Made by a program: the position numbers and the translations under genes. This document shows positions 1 through 9,008 of a DNA stretch of 32,495 bases, in pieces (position 1 is the first letter of the stretch; every line of letters begins with the position of its first letter). The notes beneath the pieces were generated by a model that was given only the letters and a program-made list of their open reading frames with translations, ran no database searches and was not told the origin of the DNA. Source of the stretch: Sulfurisoma sp. (GTDB lineage: Bacteria; Pseudomonadota; Gammaproteobacteria; Burkholderiales; Rhodocyclaceae); the NCBI GenBank assembly GCA_030691075.1, contig JAUYFI010000094.1:1-32495 (forward strand), given 5' to 3'.

Positions 1-1
1 C

Positions 2-1516
2 CATGCCACCAGCAAGATCGGCAGCCTCGACGACCTCGAGCGCATCGCCAGCTACGGCTTTCGCGGCGAGGCGCTGGCATCGATCGCCTCGGTCGCGCGC
101 ATGAGCATCGCCAGCCGGGTGGCCGACGACAGCCACGCCTGGAAGATCGACGCCGCCACGGCGCGCGTTGCCCCGGCCGCGCTGGCCGCCGGCACCGTCA
201 TCGAGGTCGCCGATCTCTATTTCAACACCCCGGCGCGGCGCAAGTTCCTCAAGTCGGAGGCCACCGAGTACGGCCACTGCGACGAGGTGCCGCGGCGCAT
301 GGCGCTGGCCCGGCCCGACGTCGCCTTCACGCTGTCGCACAACAAGTCGGCGAAGCTGCGCCTGAGCGCCAGCGACGCCGCGCGCCGCGCCCGCGAAATC
401 CTCGGCGACGAATTCTTTGCCCACAACCGCGCCGTCGAGGTTGCCGCCGGCCCGCTGCGGCTGGCCGGCTTCGCCGCCCTGCCGGCCTATTCCAAGGCCT
501 CGCGCGACGCCCAGTATTTCTTCGTCAATGGCCGCTTCGTCCGCGACAAGCTGCTCGCCCACGCCGCGCGCGAGGCCTATGCCGACATCCTCCACGGCGC
601 GCGCCATCCGGCCTGGTGTCTGTTCCTCGAACTCGATCCGGCCGGCGTCGACGTCAATGTCCATCCGGCCAAGACCGAGGTGCGATTCCGCGACGGCCGC
701 GGCGTGCACCAGTTCGTCTTCCACGCACTGCAACGCGCCCTGGCGCGGCCCATCGGCGATACCGCCGCCACGCCGACCGTGATTGCAGCGGTGCCAGCCA
801 TCCCTGCTTATCGTCAGGCAGCGCTTGGCGTCGGCGAACCCGCCGCGCAGCCCTATCTCGATTTTGCCCGTGCCGCCTTCGCTGATGCCGCCGCCCCGCC
901 AGCGCCGACTTTTTCCGAAGGCGCGGGCGCGGCACCACCGCTCGGCCATGCCATCGCCCAGCTCCACGGCATCTACGTCCTCGCCCAGAACGCGGCGGGC
1001 CTGGTGCTGGTCGACATGCATGCGGCCCACGAGCGCATTCTTTACGAGAAGCTCAAGAACGCCGTCGAGGCCGGCCCGCCGGCCAGTCAACCGTTGCTGA
1101 TCCCGGTGCTGATGTCGGCAAGCCGCCTCGAACTCGCCACCGCCGAGGAGCATCGCGACACCCTCGTCCGCCTTGGCTTCGAGGTCGGCGCCGCCGGGCC
1201 GCGACAGATCAAAGTGCGCGCGGCGCCGGCACTGGTCGCCGGCGGCGACGTCGCCGCCCTTCTGCGCGCGCTGCTCGCCGATCTGCGCGAACAGCCGGCC
1301 AGCCGCGTGCTGGAAGCTCGTCGCAACGAACTGCTCGCCACCATGGCCTGCCACGGCGCCGTGCGCGCGCACCGCAGCCTGACGCTGCCCGAGATGAACG
1401 CGCTGCTTCGCCAGATGGAGGCCACCGAGCGCGCCGACCAGTGCAACCACGGCCGGCCGACCTGGGTGCGGCTGTCGATGACGGAGCTGGACCGGCTGTT
1501 CCTCCGTGGCCGATAA
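2..1516 (+). CDS. mutL: DNA mismatch repair protein MutL (5'-truncated)
   Basis: This is the C-terminal 504 residues of MutL, the mismatch-repair ATPase that links MutS recognition to strand incision. The frame is open from base 2, so the gene begins outside the window. Visible in order are the GHKL ATPase motif GFRGEAL (near residue 20 of the fragment), the transducer-domain segments [13 protein letters not shown] and [10 protein letters not shown], a Pro/Ala-rich linker, and the C-terminal dimerisation/endonuclease domain. The endonuclease-type motifs are present as [12 protein letters not shown] (Met replaces the usual Gln), [10 protein letters not shown] and CNHGRPTW. A nicking MutL is therefore likely, in agreement with an organism lacking MutH. 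The linker contains a copy of the dispersed 25-bp repeat, read as PPAPTF. The stop lies 11 bp inside miaA. Confidence 0.96.
   Translation, partial: HATSKIGSLDDLERIASYGFRGEALASIASVARMSIASRVADDSHAWKIDAATARVAPAALAAGTVIEVADLYFNTPARRKFLKSEATEYGHCDEVPRRMALARPDVAFTLSHNKSAKLRLSASDAARRAREILGDEFFAHNRAVEVAAGPLRLAGFAALPAYSKASRDAQYFFVNGRFVRDKLLAHAAREAYADILHGARHPAWCLFLELDPAGVDVNVHPAKTEVRFRDGRGVHQFVFHALQRALARPIGDTAATPTVIAAVPAIPAYRQAALGVGEPAAQPYLDFARAAFADAAAPPAPTFSEGAGAAPPLGHAIAQLHGIYVLAQNAAGLVLVDMHAAHERILYEKLKNAVEAGPPASQPLLIPVLMSASRLELATAEEHRDTLVRLGFEVGAAGPRQIKVRAAPALVAGGDVAALLRALLADLREQPASRVLEARRNELLATMACHGAVRAHRSLTLPEMNALLRQMEATERADQCNHGRPTWVRLSMTELDRLFLRGR
889..913 (+). repeat. Dispersed repeat copy 1 (mutL linker)
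   Basis: This copy has the exact 17-base core CGCCAGCGCCGACTTTT and one mismatch in the eight bases before it. It lies in the variable linker of MutL, where it is read as PPAPTF. Confidence 0.85.
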
Positions 1517-2477
1517 GCTGCCGCCAGCCATTTTTTTGCTGGGGCCCACCGCCAGCGGCAAGACCATGCTGACGCTGGCGGCGGCCGAACGGTTCCCCGT
1601 CGAAATCGTCAGCGTCGATTCAGCACAGGTATTCCGCGACATGGACATCGGCACGGCCAAGCCAGATGCCGAAACGCTGCACCGCTTCCCTCATCACCTG
1701 ATCGACCTGATCACGCCCGAGGAACGCTACTCGGCGGCGCGCTTTCGCGAAGACGCTCTGCGCGCGATGGCCGAGATCACGGCACGCGGGCACGTCCCGC
1801 TGCTGACGGGCGGCACCATGCTTTACTTCAAGGCACTACGCGAAGGGCTGGCCGATCTGCCGCAGGCCGATGCCGCGTTGCGCGCGCGCATCGACGCCGA
1901 GGCGACGGAGCGCGGCTGGCCGGCGCTGCACGCCGAACTGACGCAAAGCGACCCGGCGACCGCCGCGCGACTGGCACCGACCGACGCCCAGCGCATCCAG
2001 CGCGCGCTCGAGGTGATTCGCCTGACCGGGCGGCCGCTCGGTGATTACTTCGCGGAACAGGCGCGAGGGTCACCGGGCGCCCCGCCCTACCGCATGCTGC
2101 CGCTCGCGCTTTTCCCGTCTGATCGCGCCTGGCTGCACCAGCGCATCGCCCGGCGCTTCGACGAGATGCTGGCTGGGGGGCTGGTCGGCGAGGTCGAGTA
2201 CCTGCGCGGGAAATATCGGCTTGATGCAGGATTGCCCTCGATGCGCAGCGTCGGCTACCGCCAGGCATGGGAGATGCTCGAGGGTACGTTGCCGGCGGCG
2301 GACCTGCCCGATCGCGGGGTGTTCGCGACACGCCAACTGGCCAAGCGCCAGATCACCTGGCTCAGGTCGATGCCCGACATGGAATTGCTCGATTGCCTCG
2401 ACCCCGGACTCGAAGCGAGGATTTTTAATAGAATCGAGGTTTTTCTCGCCGCCGCCGCGGCATTGGCCGACGCATGA
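1506..2477 (+). CDS. miaA: tRNA dimethylallyltransferase MiaA
   Basis: MiaA transfers a dimethylallyl group to N6 of A37 in tRNAs that read codons starting with U. The 323-residue length is usual for the family. Near the N terminus are the P-loop GPTASGKT and the signature [16 protein letters not shown], followed by [11 protein letters not shown]. The start is a GTG that overlaps the end of mutL by 11 bp, which suggests translational coupling; no good ATG lies before the P-loop. The mutL-miaA pairing is common in proteobacteria. The stop overlaps the next start as ATGA. Confidence 0.96.
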   Translation: MADKLPPAIFLLGPTASGKTMLTLAAAERFPVEIVSVDSAQVFRDMDIGTAKPDAETLHRFPHHLIDLITPEERYSAARFREDALRAMAEITARGHVPLLTGGTMLYFKALREGLADLPQADAALRARIDAEATERGWPALHAELTQSDPATAARLAPTDAQRIQRALEVIRLTGRPLGDYFAEQARGSPGAPPYRMLPLALFPSDRAWLHQRIARRFDEMLAGGLVGEVEYLRGKYRLDAGLPSMRSVGYRQAWEMLEGTLPAADLPDRGVFATRQLAKRQITWLRSMPDMELLDCLDPGLEARIFNRIEVFLAAAAALADA

Positions 2478-3208
2478 GCACCACCGTTACCCAGGAAAAT
2501 CTCGGCGACTACACCATCACGTTCCGGCGTGAAATCGTCTTTTACCTGCGCCAATTGACCAACGACGGTGATCGCATCAGCATCATGTTCAACGAAGGGC
2601 GCGAGGCCCTGCTCACCGTCCTGCTCGACGTCGACGAGGAATTCAACCGCCTGATCTTCGACTGGGGCGGCAGCGAGGATGGCAACCACCGATTCCTCAA
2701 GAGCGAACGCAACATTTTCGTCGCCAACCCGCAGGGCATACGCAACCAGTTCGCCACCGGGCTGGCGCGCGAGATCATGCATAACGAGCGGCGCGCCTTC
2801 GCCGTGACCCTGCCGGGAAAATACATCCGGCTGCAGCGGCGCGAATTCTTCCGCCTGGTATTGCCGATGACGCGGCGTCCGCCCTGCCGCGTCAAACTCG
2901 GGCCGCAGGATCGAGAATGCATATTCTCGGTCATCGACATCGGTATCGGTGGCGTCGGACTCGAATCGTCCGTCACCTCGCCGCCGCTGGAAATTGGCCA
3001 GGTACTGAGCGGAGCGATGATCGACCTCAAGGGGCCGTCGATCCTTCGGTTCGACCTCGAAGTGCGCTATCTTGGCCAGTTGACCCGCGGCAACCGCCAT
3101 GTCGGCCATGTCGGCTGCCGCTTCGCCAAGCTTTCCGCCGCGCAGGAACACGAGTTACAGAAATTCATAACTCAGATCCAGCGCGAGGAGCGGGCCAAGC
3201 TCGGCTAA
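2474..3208 (+). CDS. YcgR-like flagellar brake protein with PilZ domain
   Basis: This 244-residue protein has a YcgR-type N-terminal domain (about residues 10-115) and a C-terminal PilZ domain (about 118-235). In other bacteria YcgR binds cyclic di-GMP and slows the flagellar motor. The PilZ arginine motif is visible as RREFFR. The second motif, normally D/N-x-S-x-x-G, reads DIGIGG, so glycine stands where serine is usual. The start overlaps the miaA stop by 4 bp (ATGA), so it is probably co-translated with mutL-miaA. Function as a c-di-GMP-responsive motility regulator is inferred from domain architecture, and the serine change may alter affinity. Confidence 0.85.
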   Translation: MSTTVTQENLGDYTITFRREIVFYLRQLTNDGDRISIMFNEGREALLTVLLDVDEEFNRLIFDWGGSEDGNHRFLKSERNIFVANPQGIRNQFATGLAREIMHNERRAFAVTLPGKYIRLQRREFFRLVLPMTRRPPCRVKLGPQDRECIFSVIDIGIGGVGLESSVTSPPLEIGQVLSGAMIDLKGPSILRFDLEVRYLGQLTRGNRHVGHVGCRFAKLSAAQEHELQKFITQIQREERAKLG

Positions 3209-3275
3209 GCCCCAAGCGGACCCCCTCGCCCTCGGTGCGAGGGGCGAGAAAACCGCGGTTGGCGCGCCCGATCAT

Positions 3276-3380
3276 GGTTCGACAAGCTCACCACGAACGG
3301 TAATTCACCCGGAGGGTAATTCACCCGGAGGGTGGGTCCCCGTTCACCCTGAGTAGCCCGCGTGGCGGGCGTATCGATGG
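3276..3380. repeat. REP-like palindromic element with a 16-bp tandem duplication
   Basis: The left arm (3276-3300) carries TTCGACAAGCTCACC followed by ACGAACGG. The right arm starts at about 3340 with CCGTTCACCCTGAGTAG and continues into a small hairpin, GCCCGCGTGGCGGGC. The two arms are an inverted pair (CGAACGG / CCGTTC). This family recurs in many proteobacterial genomes and gives rise to spurious reading frames such as VRQAHHER and FVVSLSNH, both visible here. Between the arms the unit ggtaattcacccggag occurs twice in tandem (3299-3314 and 3315-3330). The element sits between the convergent PilZ and purM genes and may help end both transcripts, but no clear T-run is present. Confidence 0.7.
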
Positions 3381-3400
3381 GCCCAACTGCGGTTTCAGGT

Positions 3401-4435
3401 TTAAACAATGACCGTCCGCGCCTGGCCGGGCCGGCTGGCCTCGATACGGCCGATGGCCGTGACGCGCTCGCCTGCCGCGCCGAGCAGTTCCATGGCGCTG
3501 CCGGCGTGTTCCTCGGCCACCACCACGACCATGCCGATGCCGCAGTTGAAGACGCGATGCATTTCGGCTCCAGCGACATTGCCTTCGCGCTGCAGCCACT
3601 GGAACAGCGGCGGCAGCGCCCAGGAATCCTTGTCGATGACGGCGGTCAGGCCATCGCGCAAAATGCGCGGAATGTTGTCGGTGAGGCCGCCGCCGGTGAT
3701 GTGGGCGAGCCCCTTGACCGGCAGCGCCCGCATCAGCGCCAGCAGCGACTTCACGTAGATGCGCGTCGGGGCGATGATGGCGTCGGCCAGCGTGCCGCCG
3801 TCGCCAAAGGGCTTGGCGACATCGGCGTTGCCGCGCTCGAGGATGCGGCGAATCAGCGAATAGCCGTTCGAGTGCGCGCCCGACGAACCCAGCCCCAGCA
3901 CCACGTCGCCGGGTTGGATGCGCGTGCCGTCGATGATGTCGGCCTTCTCCACCACGCCGACGGCGAAGCCGGCGAGGTCGTATTCGCCCACCGGATACAT
4001 GCCGGGCATTTCCGCGGTTTCGCCGCCGATCAGCGCGCAGCCGGCGAGTTCGCAGCCCCTGGCGATGCCTTCGACCACCTTGGCGGCGGTATCGACATGC
4101 AGCTTGCCGCAGGCGAAGTAGTCGAGGAAGAACAGCGGCTCGGCGCCCTGCACCAGGATGTCGTTCACGCTCATCGCCACCAGATCCTGGCCGATGGTCT
4201 CGTGGCGGTTCCATTCGAAGGCGAGCTTGAGCTTGGTGCCGACGCCGTCGGTGCCGGCAACCAGCACCGGGTGGGTGTATTTGCGGGAAATCTCGAACAG
4301 CGCGCCGAAGCCGCCGATGCCGGCCAGCACTTCGGGGCGCAGGGTGCGCCTGGCCGCCGGCTTGATGCGCTCGACGAGTTCGTCGCCGGCGTCGATATCG
4401 ACACCGGCCGCTTTGTAGGTCAGGGATTCGCTCAC
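3401..4435 (-). CDS. purM: Phosphoribosylformylglycinamidine cyclo-ligase (AIR synthetase)
   Basis: PurM closes the imidazole ring in purine synthesis, converting FGAM to AIR with ATP. The 344-residue length is normal for the family. Visible are the N-terminal [20 protein letters not shown], the nucleotide-site segment [17 protein letters not shown], the conserved [11 protein letters not shown] and the C-terminal [10 protein letters not shown]. The gene is divergent from the AI-2E permease with a 54-bp gap. The divergent purM / permease / hda layout is a standard betaproteobacterial neighbourhood. Nothing in the protein looks unusual. Confidence 0.97.
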   Translation of the reverse strand: MSESLTYKAAGVDIDAGDELVERIKPAARRTLRPEVLAGIGGFGALFEISRKYTHPVLVAGTDGVGTKLKLAFEWNRHETIGQDLVAMSVNDILVQGAEPLFFLDYFACGKLHVDTAAKVVEGIARGCELAGCALIGGETAEMPGMYPVGEYDLAGFAVGVVEKADIIDGTRIQPGDVVLGLGSSGAHSNGYSLIRRILERGNADVAKPFGDGGTLADAIIAPTRIYVKSLLALMRALPVKGLAHITGGGLTDNIPRILRDGLTAVIDKDSWALPPLFQWLQREGNVAGAEMHRVFNCGIGMVVVVAEEHAGSAMELLGAAGERVTAIGRIEASRPGQARTVIV

Positions 4436-4489
4436 GGCGGGCTCGCTTGGGGCTGATAAGGTACGTGAAGGGTTAGAATTCTACCGGAA

Positions 4490-5572
4490 ATGACCACCCA
4501 CCCATCCCTCACTCCCGACCGCCTGCAAGCCGCCTTCTGGCTCGCCGTGGCGCTCGCCTGCGCGTGGCTCTTGTCCGTGCTCGGCCCCATCCTGACGCCC
4601 TTCATGCTGGCGGGCATCCTCGCCTACATCTGGAACCCCGTCGTCGACCGGCTGCAGCGCCTCGGCCTGCCACGCATGCTCGGCGTCATCGCCGTGCTGC
4701 TGGCGATGATCGGCCTGGTCGCGGTGCTGGCGCTGATCCTGCTGCCGCTGCTGGTCGAGGAGGCCAACCTGCTGGTGGCGCGGCTGCCCGATGCCCTGGC
4801 GCTCGCCAACGAGAAGCTGCTGCCCTGGCTGCGGCAGAACTTCGGCATCCGCCTGAAACTCGATCCCGCCTCGATCAAGAAAATCATCGGCGACAACATG
4901 GATGCCGTGCAGGTCGTGCTCGAAAAGCTCTACCTCTCGGCCAAGGTCGGCGGCGGCGCCCTGCTCGCCTTCGCCGTGATGCTGGTGCTGGTGCCGGTGG
5001 CGATGTTCTACCTGCTGCTCGACTGGGGCACGCTGCTCGAACGCACCAGCCAGTTGATTCCGCGCCGCTGGCACGGCAAGATCGTCGAACTGGCGGGCGC
5101 CGTCGACGCCGTGCTCTCGGAATACCTGCGCGGCCAGGTGCTGGTGATGGTCATCCTCGCCGTCTATTACAGCCTGGCGCTGTGGATCGCCGGCCTGCCC
5201 TCGGCCGTCTCGGTGGGCGTCTTGACCGGCATGCTGATTTTCATTCCCTACCTCGGTTATGCCACCGGCCTATTGCTGGCGCTGCTGGTGGCGGCCCTGC
5301 AATTCCAGGGCATGTCACCCATCGTCGCGGTGCTGATCGTCTTCGGCATCGGCCAGGTGCTGGAAAGCTTCGTCCTCACCCCCTTCCTCGTCGGCGACCG
5401 CATCGGCCTGCATCCGCTCGCCGTCATTTTCGCGCTGATGGCCTTCGGCCAGCTCTTCGGTTTCTTCGGCGTGCTGCTGGCGCTGCCGGCCTCGGCCGCG
5501 CTGCTGGTCGGCTTGCGCGAACTCCGGCGCCAATACGTCGGCAGCGGCTTCTACCAAGGTCCGCCGGCGTGA
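4490..5572 (+). CDS. AI-2E family (PerM-like) membrane transporter
   Basis: This is a 360-residue polytopic inner-membrane protein of the AI-2E exporter family (PF01594). Hydrophobic segments are visible at about residues 12-45, 62-90, 160-185 and in a series from about 210 to 345. The family-typical IWNPVVDRLQRLGLPR follows the second helix, and the C-terminal part contains LIFIPYLGYATGLLLALLVA. Members have been linked to export of autoinducer-2 or to Na+/H+ antiport, and the substrate cannot be read from sequence. The stop overlaps the hda start as GTGA, so the two genes are likely coupled. Confidence 0.88.
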   Translation: MTTHPSLTPDRLQAAFWLAVALACAWLLSVLGPILTPFMLAGILAYIWNPVVDRLQRLGLPRMLGVIAVLLAMIGLVAVLALILLPLLVEEANLLVARLPDALALANEKLLPWLRQNFGIRLKLDPASIKKIIGDNMDAVQVVLEKLYLSAKVGGGALLAFAVMLVLVPVAMFYLLLDWGTLLERTSQLIPRRWHGKIVELAGAVDAVLSEYLRGQVLVMVILAVYYSLALWIAGLPSAVSVGVLTGMLIFIPYLGYATGLLLALLVAALQFQGMSPIVAVLIVFGIGQVLESFVLTPFLVGDRIGLHPLAVIFALMAFGQLFGFFGVLLALPASAALLVGLRELRRQYVGSGFYQGPPA

Positions 5573-6276
5573 CGCAACTCTTGCTCGACCTGCGCCCCAG
5601 GCAGGCGCCGACGCTGGACAATTTCGTCGCCGGCGCCAACGCCGAACTGCTGGCGCGCCTGCGCGGACTGGCCGACTCCCACAGCTTCGACGCCGTTTTC
5701 CTCTGGGGCCCGCCGGGCAGCGGCAAGAGCCACCTGCTCGCCGCCACCGCGCGCCTGGCCGACAAGCATCGCGCCGTCACTTACCTGCGGGCCGACCAGG
5801 TTAACGTTGGTGACGAAGAGATTCCCGCGCCGCCCGGCGGCCTGGTGGTGATCGAGGATGTCGAGCACCTGTCGGAGGCGGCGCAGATCGCGCTGTTCCG
5901 CCTCTTCAACGCCGCGCGCGTGGTCGGGCTGGCGCTCCTGCTCTCGGGCGCGGCCGCGCCCGCGCGGATCGCCCTGCGCGAGGACCTGCGCACCCGCGTC
6001 GGCCAGAGCCTGATCTTCGAAGTCAAGCCGCTCGGCGACGAGGAAAAGTCGGCGGCGCTGAGACGGCACGCGCTCTTGCGCGGCATGCGCATGGACGACG
6101 GCCTCGTCGACTACCTGCTGCGCCATGGCCGCCGCGACCTGACCTCGCTGATGGCCGTGCTCGACGGCCTCGACCGTGCCACGCTCGAGCGCAAACGCCA
6201 CGCCACCCTGCCGCTGCTGCGCGAGGTGATGCAACTGCAATTCGACAAGTCAGAAAATGAAACTCGCCCTGTTTGA
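5569..6276 (+). CDS. hda: DnaA regulatory inactivator Hda-like ATPase
   Basis: This 235-residue DnaA-type AAA+ protein lacks the DNA-binding domain of DnaA, as Hda does. The N terminus has the clamp-binding-like motif QLLLDL (residues 3-8), comparable with QLSLPL in E. coli Hda. Walker A is GPPGSGKSH and Walker B is LVVIEDVEHL; the sensor/lid region follows to the C terminus. With the sliding clamp, Hda stimulates ATP hydrolysis by DnaA after initiation. The start is a GTG overlapping the permease stop by 4 bp. The frame is open further upstream, but that part is antisense-quality sequence inside the permease gene and is not protein-like. The 3' end overlaps the HAD gene by 20 bp. Confidence 0.9.
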   Translation: MTQLLLDLRPRQAPTLDNFVAGANAELLARLRGLADSHSFDAVFLWGPPGSGKSHLLAATARLADKHRAVTYLRADQVNVGDEEIPAPPGGLVVIEDVEHLSEAAQIALFRLFNAARVVGLALLLSGAAAPARIALREDLRTRVGQSLIFEVKPLGDEEKSAALRRHALLRGMRMDDGLVDYLLRHGRRDLTSLMAVLDGLDRATLERKRHATLPLLREVMQLQFDKSENETRPV

Positions 6277-6928
6277 CCTCGACAACACGCTCCTCGCCGG
6301 CGATTCCGATTTCGAGTGGGCGCAATTCCTGATCGCGCAAGGCGTGCTCGACCGCGAAGTGCACGAGGCGAAGAACCAGGAGTTCTACGACCACTACAAG
6401 GCCGGCACGCTCGACATCCACGCCTTCCTCGACTTCCAGCTCGCCCCGCTGTCGCGCCACCCGCGCGCGGAACTCGACGCCTGGCACCGCGAGTTCATGG
6501 CAACCCGCATCCGCCCGATGATCGGCGAACCGGCCCGCACGCTGGTGCGCCGCCACCGCGATGCCGACGATCTCTGCGCCATTGTCACCGCCACCAACAG
6601 CTTCGTCACCGGGGCGATCTGCCGCGAGTTCGGCATCGAGCATCTGGTCGCCACCATCCCGGCCACGGAGGACGGCCTAAGTGGTCGATTCACCGGCCAG
6701 CCGCGCGGCACGCCGGCGTTCAAGGCCGGCAAGATCGAGCGCGTCGAAGCCTGGCTCGAAGCGCTGGGCCTGTGGTGGGGCGCCTTCGAGACCAGCCATT
6801 TCTACAGCGACTCGCACAACGACCTGCCGCTGCTGGCGAAAGTTTCCCATCCCGTCGCCGTCGATCCCGACGCCACCCTGCGCGCCCATGCGAGCGCCGC
6901 CGACTGGCCGGTGATCAGCCTGCGCTGA
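6257..6928 (+). CDS. HAD-IB family phosphatase (SerB/CicA-like)
   Basis: This 223-residue HAD-superfamily hydrolase has the nucleophile motif DLDNT (residues 7-11), motif II within IVTATNSF, a lysine in the TPAFKAGKIERV region and the acidic motif SDSHNDLPLL. Together these match subclass IB, related to phosphoserine phosphatase. Homologues sit next to hda and pcnB across Betaproteobacteria, and their true substrate is generally unassigned. The first ATG overlaps the end of hda and places the DxD motif at the very N terminus, as expected. Confidence 0.88.
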   Translation: MKLALFDLDNTLLAGDSDFEWAQFLIAQGVLDREVHEAKNQEFYDHYKAGTLDIHAFLDFQLAPLSRHPRAELDAWHREFMATRIRPMIGEPARTLVRRHRDADDLCAIVTATNSFVTGAICREFGIEHLVATIPATEDGLSGRFTGQPRGTPAFKAGKIERVEAWLEALGLWWGAFETSHFYSDSHNDLPLLAKVSHPVAVDPDATLRAHASAADWPVISLR

Positions 6929-6952
6929 AATTGCTGCTTGCGAACGGGTGAA

Positions 6953-6981
6953 TTGGCAATCTTTGCCAAGGCTGCTATTCT
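6953..6981 (+). promoter_or_regulatory. Promoter and palindromic operator of the ParDE module
   Basis: A -35 box TTGGCA (6953-6958) is followed after 17 bp by a -10 box TATTCT (6976-6981). The palindrome TTGGCA-n5-TGCCAA (6953-6969) covers the -35 box and is a plausible ParD autoregulatory site. The predicted transcription start falls on or next to the parD ATG at 6988, so the message would be leaderless or nearly so. Confidence 0.55.
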
Positions 6982-6987
6982 GATGCC

Positions 6988-7230
6988 ATGGCAACGACCA
7001 TGAACATTTCCCTCACCGAGGAACTCAAGGCTTTCGTCGACAGCCGGGTCAAGGCGCGCGGCTACAGTTCCCACGGCGAATATATGCGCGAGTTGGTGCG
7101 CCGCGACGAAATAGAGGATGCCAAGGAAAGGCTGCGCAAGCTGATTTCCGAGGGGCTGGAGTCGGCGCCGGGCCAACCATGGGATCAGTTGCGAGCCAAA
7201 TTGCTCGACCGTGCCGAAAAGCCGGAATGA
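6988..7230 (+). CDS. parD: ParD-like antitoxin (ribbon-helix-helix)
   Basis: This 80-residue protein has an N-terminal ribbon-helix-helix DNA-binding domain (MNISLTEELKAFVDSRVKARGYSSHGEYMRELVRRDE) and an acidic/flexible C-terminal tail that would bind the toxin, as in CopG/ParD antitoxins. It overlaps the following toxin gene by ATGA. The pair is placed between the HAD gene and pcnB, two genes that are normally adjacent in related genomes, so it looks like an acquired cassette. A palindrome over its promoter fits autoregulation. Confidence 0.88.
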   Translation: MATTMNISLTEELKAFVDSRVKARGYSSHGEYMRELVRRDEIEDAKERLRKLISEGLESAPGQPWDQLRAKLLDRAEKPE

Positions 7231-7538
7231 AGCCACTGGCCCAGCGGCAGCGGGCGCAGCGCGATATCGAGATCTATCCGCGGGAAGCCGGCGCCAATGT
7301 CGCGGCGGGCTGGATTGCGGCACTGGACGTCGCCTTTCGCCACATTCGGCGCCACCCCGGCACCGGTTCCACCCGCCATGCCGAACTACTCGACATCCCG
7401 GGACTGAGACACTGGCGGCTCGACCGTTTTCCTTACGCCGTGTTCTATCTCGAACGTGACGCCGGCATCGACATCCTGCGGGTTTCGCATCAGGCCAGGG
7501 ACATCCCGACGCAACTCGGCGACGACCCGGCCACCTGA
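7227..7538 (+). CDS. parE: ParE-like toxin (RelE/ParE superfamily)
   Basis: This 103-residue RelE/ParE-fold protein starts at the ATG that overlaps the parD stop by 4 bp; the open frame upstream of that ATG is inside parD. Family features are the helix AAGWIAALDVAFRHIRRHPGTGS, then LDIPGLRHWRLDRFPYAVFYLE and the C-terminal VSHQARDIPTQL. ParE toxins poison DNA gyrase, while related RelE toxins cut mRNA; the sequence and the ParD partner favour ParE. The gene looks intact. Confidence 0.85.
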   Translation: MKPLAQRQRAQRDIEIYPREAGANVAAGWIAALDVAFRHIRRHPGTGSTRHAELLDIPGLRHWRLDRFPYAVFYLERDAGIDILRVSHQARDIPTQLGDDPAT

Positions 7539-7598
7539 TTCCGGTATGATTCTCGCCCTTTCCAGACACAACGCCCTGACCCGCGTTATTTCCCGCGC

Positions 7599-8942
7599 AT
7601 GATCCGCAAACTGCTGCGCCGCGTCTTCCGTCGCGGCGAGCCCTCGCCCCACCGGGCCGAGTCCATTTCCGTCGACCGGCACGGCATCCGCCGCGAGCAG
7701 GTCTCGCCCGCGGCGCGGCGCGTCTGCGAGACGCTGCAGGGCGCGGGCCACAAGGCCTACATCGTCGGCGGCGCCGTGCGCGACCACATCGCCGGCATCG
7801 TGCCCAAGGACTACGACGTCGCCACCGGCGCCACGCCCGAGCAGGTGCATCGCCTGTTCCGCCGCTCGCGCATCATCGGCCGCCGCTTTCAGATCGTGCA
7901 TGTCATGTTCGGGCCGGAGACCATCGAGGTCTCCACCTTTCGCGCCGCCCACGACGCCGACACCGTCAAGGACGCCCACGGCCGCGTGCTGCGCGACAAC
8001 GTCTGGGGCAGCATCGAGGAAGACGCCGACCGCCGCGACTTCACCATGAACGCGCTCTACTACGACCCCACCGCGCAGACGGTGCTCGACTTTCACCGCG
8101 GCGTGCAGGATATTCAGCGCAAGACCCTGCGCATGATCGGCGATCCGCGCGCCCGCTACCGCGAAGACCCGGTGCGCATGCTGCGCGCCGTGCGCCTCTC
8201 GGCCAAGCTCGGCCTGCGCCTCGATCCGCAGGTGCAGGCCCCGATCCGCGAGATGGCCGAACTGATCGACAACGTGCCCTCGGCGCGCGTCTTCGACGAG
8301 ATGCTCAAGCTGCTGCTCTCGGGCCACGCCATCGAGGCTGTCCATCGCCTGCGCGAGGACGGCCTGCACCACGGCCTCTTGCCGCTGCTCGACGTGATCC
8401 TCGAACAGCCGCTGGGCGAAAAATTCGTCATGGCCGCGCTGGCCAGCACCGACGCCCGGGTGCGCGCCGACAAGCCGGTGTCGCCGAGCTTTCTCTTCGC
8501 CACCCTGCTCTGGCACGAGGTGCTGGCCGACTGGGAAGCGCGCAAGAAGGACGGTCTGCCATCGCAGCCGGCGCTCTTCGAGGCAATGGACGAGGTGCTC
8601 GACAAACAGGCGGAAAAACTCGCCATCACCCGGCGCATCGTCGGCGACATCAAGGAAATCTGGGCGCTGCAACCGCGCTTCGAGAAGCGCGCCGGCAAGG
8701 CGCCCTACCGCATGATCGAACAGCCGCGGCTGCGCGCCGCCTACGACTTCCTGCTGCTGCGCGCCGAGAGCGGCGAGGCGCCGATGGAACTGGCCGACTG
8801 GTGGACCGAGTTCCAGGACGCCAGTCACGAGCGCCGCGCCGAGATGCTGCTGCCGGACAGCGGCCCGAAGAAGCGCGGCCGCGGCCGCGGCCGCAAGAAA
8901 GTCGGCGCTGGCGAGACGGCGGCCGCTACTCCGGCCGACTGA
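7599..8942 (+). CDS. pcnB: Poly(A) polymerase I
   Basis: PcnB adds 3' poly(A) tails that mark RNAs for decay. The 447-residue protein has the nucleotidyltransferase signature YIVGGAVRDHIAG, with catalytic aspartates in KDYDVATGA, followed by the tRNA-nucleotidyltransferase-like RRDFTMNALYYDP and RYREDPVRMLRAVRLSAKLGL segments. The C terminus is a basic low-complexity tail (KKRGRGRGRKK). A copy of the dispersed repeat lies in frame in this tail and is read as KVGAGETA. With a second inverted copy just after the stop it forms a long hairpin with a T-run. folK follows, as in most Betaproteobacteria. Confidence 0.95.
   Translation: MIRKLLRRVFRRGEPSPHRAESISVDRHGIRREQVSPAARRVCETLQGAGHKAYIVGGAVRDHIAGIVPKDYDVATGATPEQVHRLFRRSRIIGRRFQIVHVMFGPETIEVSTFRAAHDADTVKDAHGRVLRDNVWGSIEEDADRRDFTMNALYYDPTAQTVLDFHRGVQDIQRKTLRMIGDPRARYREDPVRMLRAVRLSAKLGLRLDPQVQAPIREMAELIDNVPSARVFDEMLKLLLSGHAIEAVHRLREDGLHHGLLPLLDVILEQPLGEKFVMAALASTDARVRADKPVSPSFLFATLLWHEVLADWEARKKDGLPSQPALFEAMDEVLDKQAEKLAITRRIVGDIKEIWALQPRFEKRAGKAPYRMIEQPRLRAAYDFLLLRAESGEAPMELADWWTEFQDASHERRAEMLLPDSGPKKRGRGRGRKKVGAGETAAATPAD
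8897..8921 (-). repeat. Dispersed repeat copy 2 (pcnB tail)
   Basis: Read on the minus strand this copy has 16 of 17 core bases and one further change in the 5' extension. In pcnB it encodes KVGAGETA near the C terminus. It is inverted with respect to copy 3, 24 bp away. Confidence 0.85.
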
Positions 8943-8945
8943 AAA

Positions 8946-8970
8946 CGCCGTCCCGCCGGCGCCGACTTTT
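8946..8970 (+). repeat. Dispersed repeat copy 3 (after pcnB)
   Basis: This copy differs from the 25-base consensus at one position (G for A in the core). It lies 4 bp after the pcnB stop and a few bases before a partial duplicate of the folK start. Confidence 0.85.
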
Positions 8971-8975
8971 TTCTC

Positions 8976-9008
8976 ATGCAACGCGCCTATATCGCCCCGG
9001 GCACATGA
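8976..9008 (+). other. Partial duplicate of the folK start (10-codon mini-ORF)
   Basis: ATG at 8976 opens a short frame MQRAYIAPGT that stops at 9006-9008. Its first seven codons encode the same residues as the true folK start (MQRAYIA), with several silent differences. The stop overlaps the ATG at 9005 as ATGA, so it could act as a coupled leader peptide. It may be only a scar left by the repeat insertion. No database or expression evidence was available. Confidence 0.5.

Larger units (their letters stand above)
8897..8972 (+). terminator. Terminator made from two inverted repeat copies after pcnB
   Basis: Copies 2 and 3 of the dispersed repeat face each other and can pair over about 24 bp with only two non-Watson-Crick positions. 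The loop is short and carries the pcnB stop codon. The hairpin is followed directly by TTTTTT (8967-8972), which is the form of an intrinsic terminator. Paired DNA uptake sequences act in the same way in Neisseria. Confidence 0.7.

Noticed and set aside
343..362. AAGTCGGCG in mutL, resembling one end of the dispersed repeat
   Set aside because: The match stops after nine bases and the extension does not fit; such short matches are expected at this GC content.
3745..3761. A partial match to the dispersed repeat in purM
   Set aside because: Only 13 of 17 core bases match, and the codons encode family-conserved residues (YVKSLLALM), so it is chance similarity.
4564..5568. A long upstream extension of hda in the same frame
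   Set aside because: It overlaps the AI-2E permease in another frame, is Arg/Ala-rich without domain similarity, and the GTG at 5569 gives the normal Hda N terminus with its clamp motif.
7386..8981. A 531-codon minus-strand frame opposite pcnB
   Set aside because: PcnB is certain from its catalytic motifs; the antisense product has no family features.
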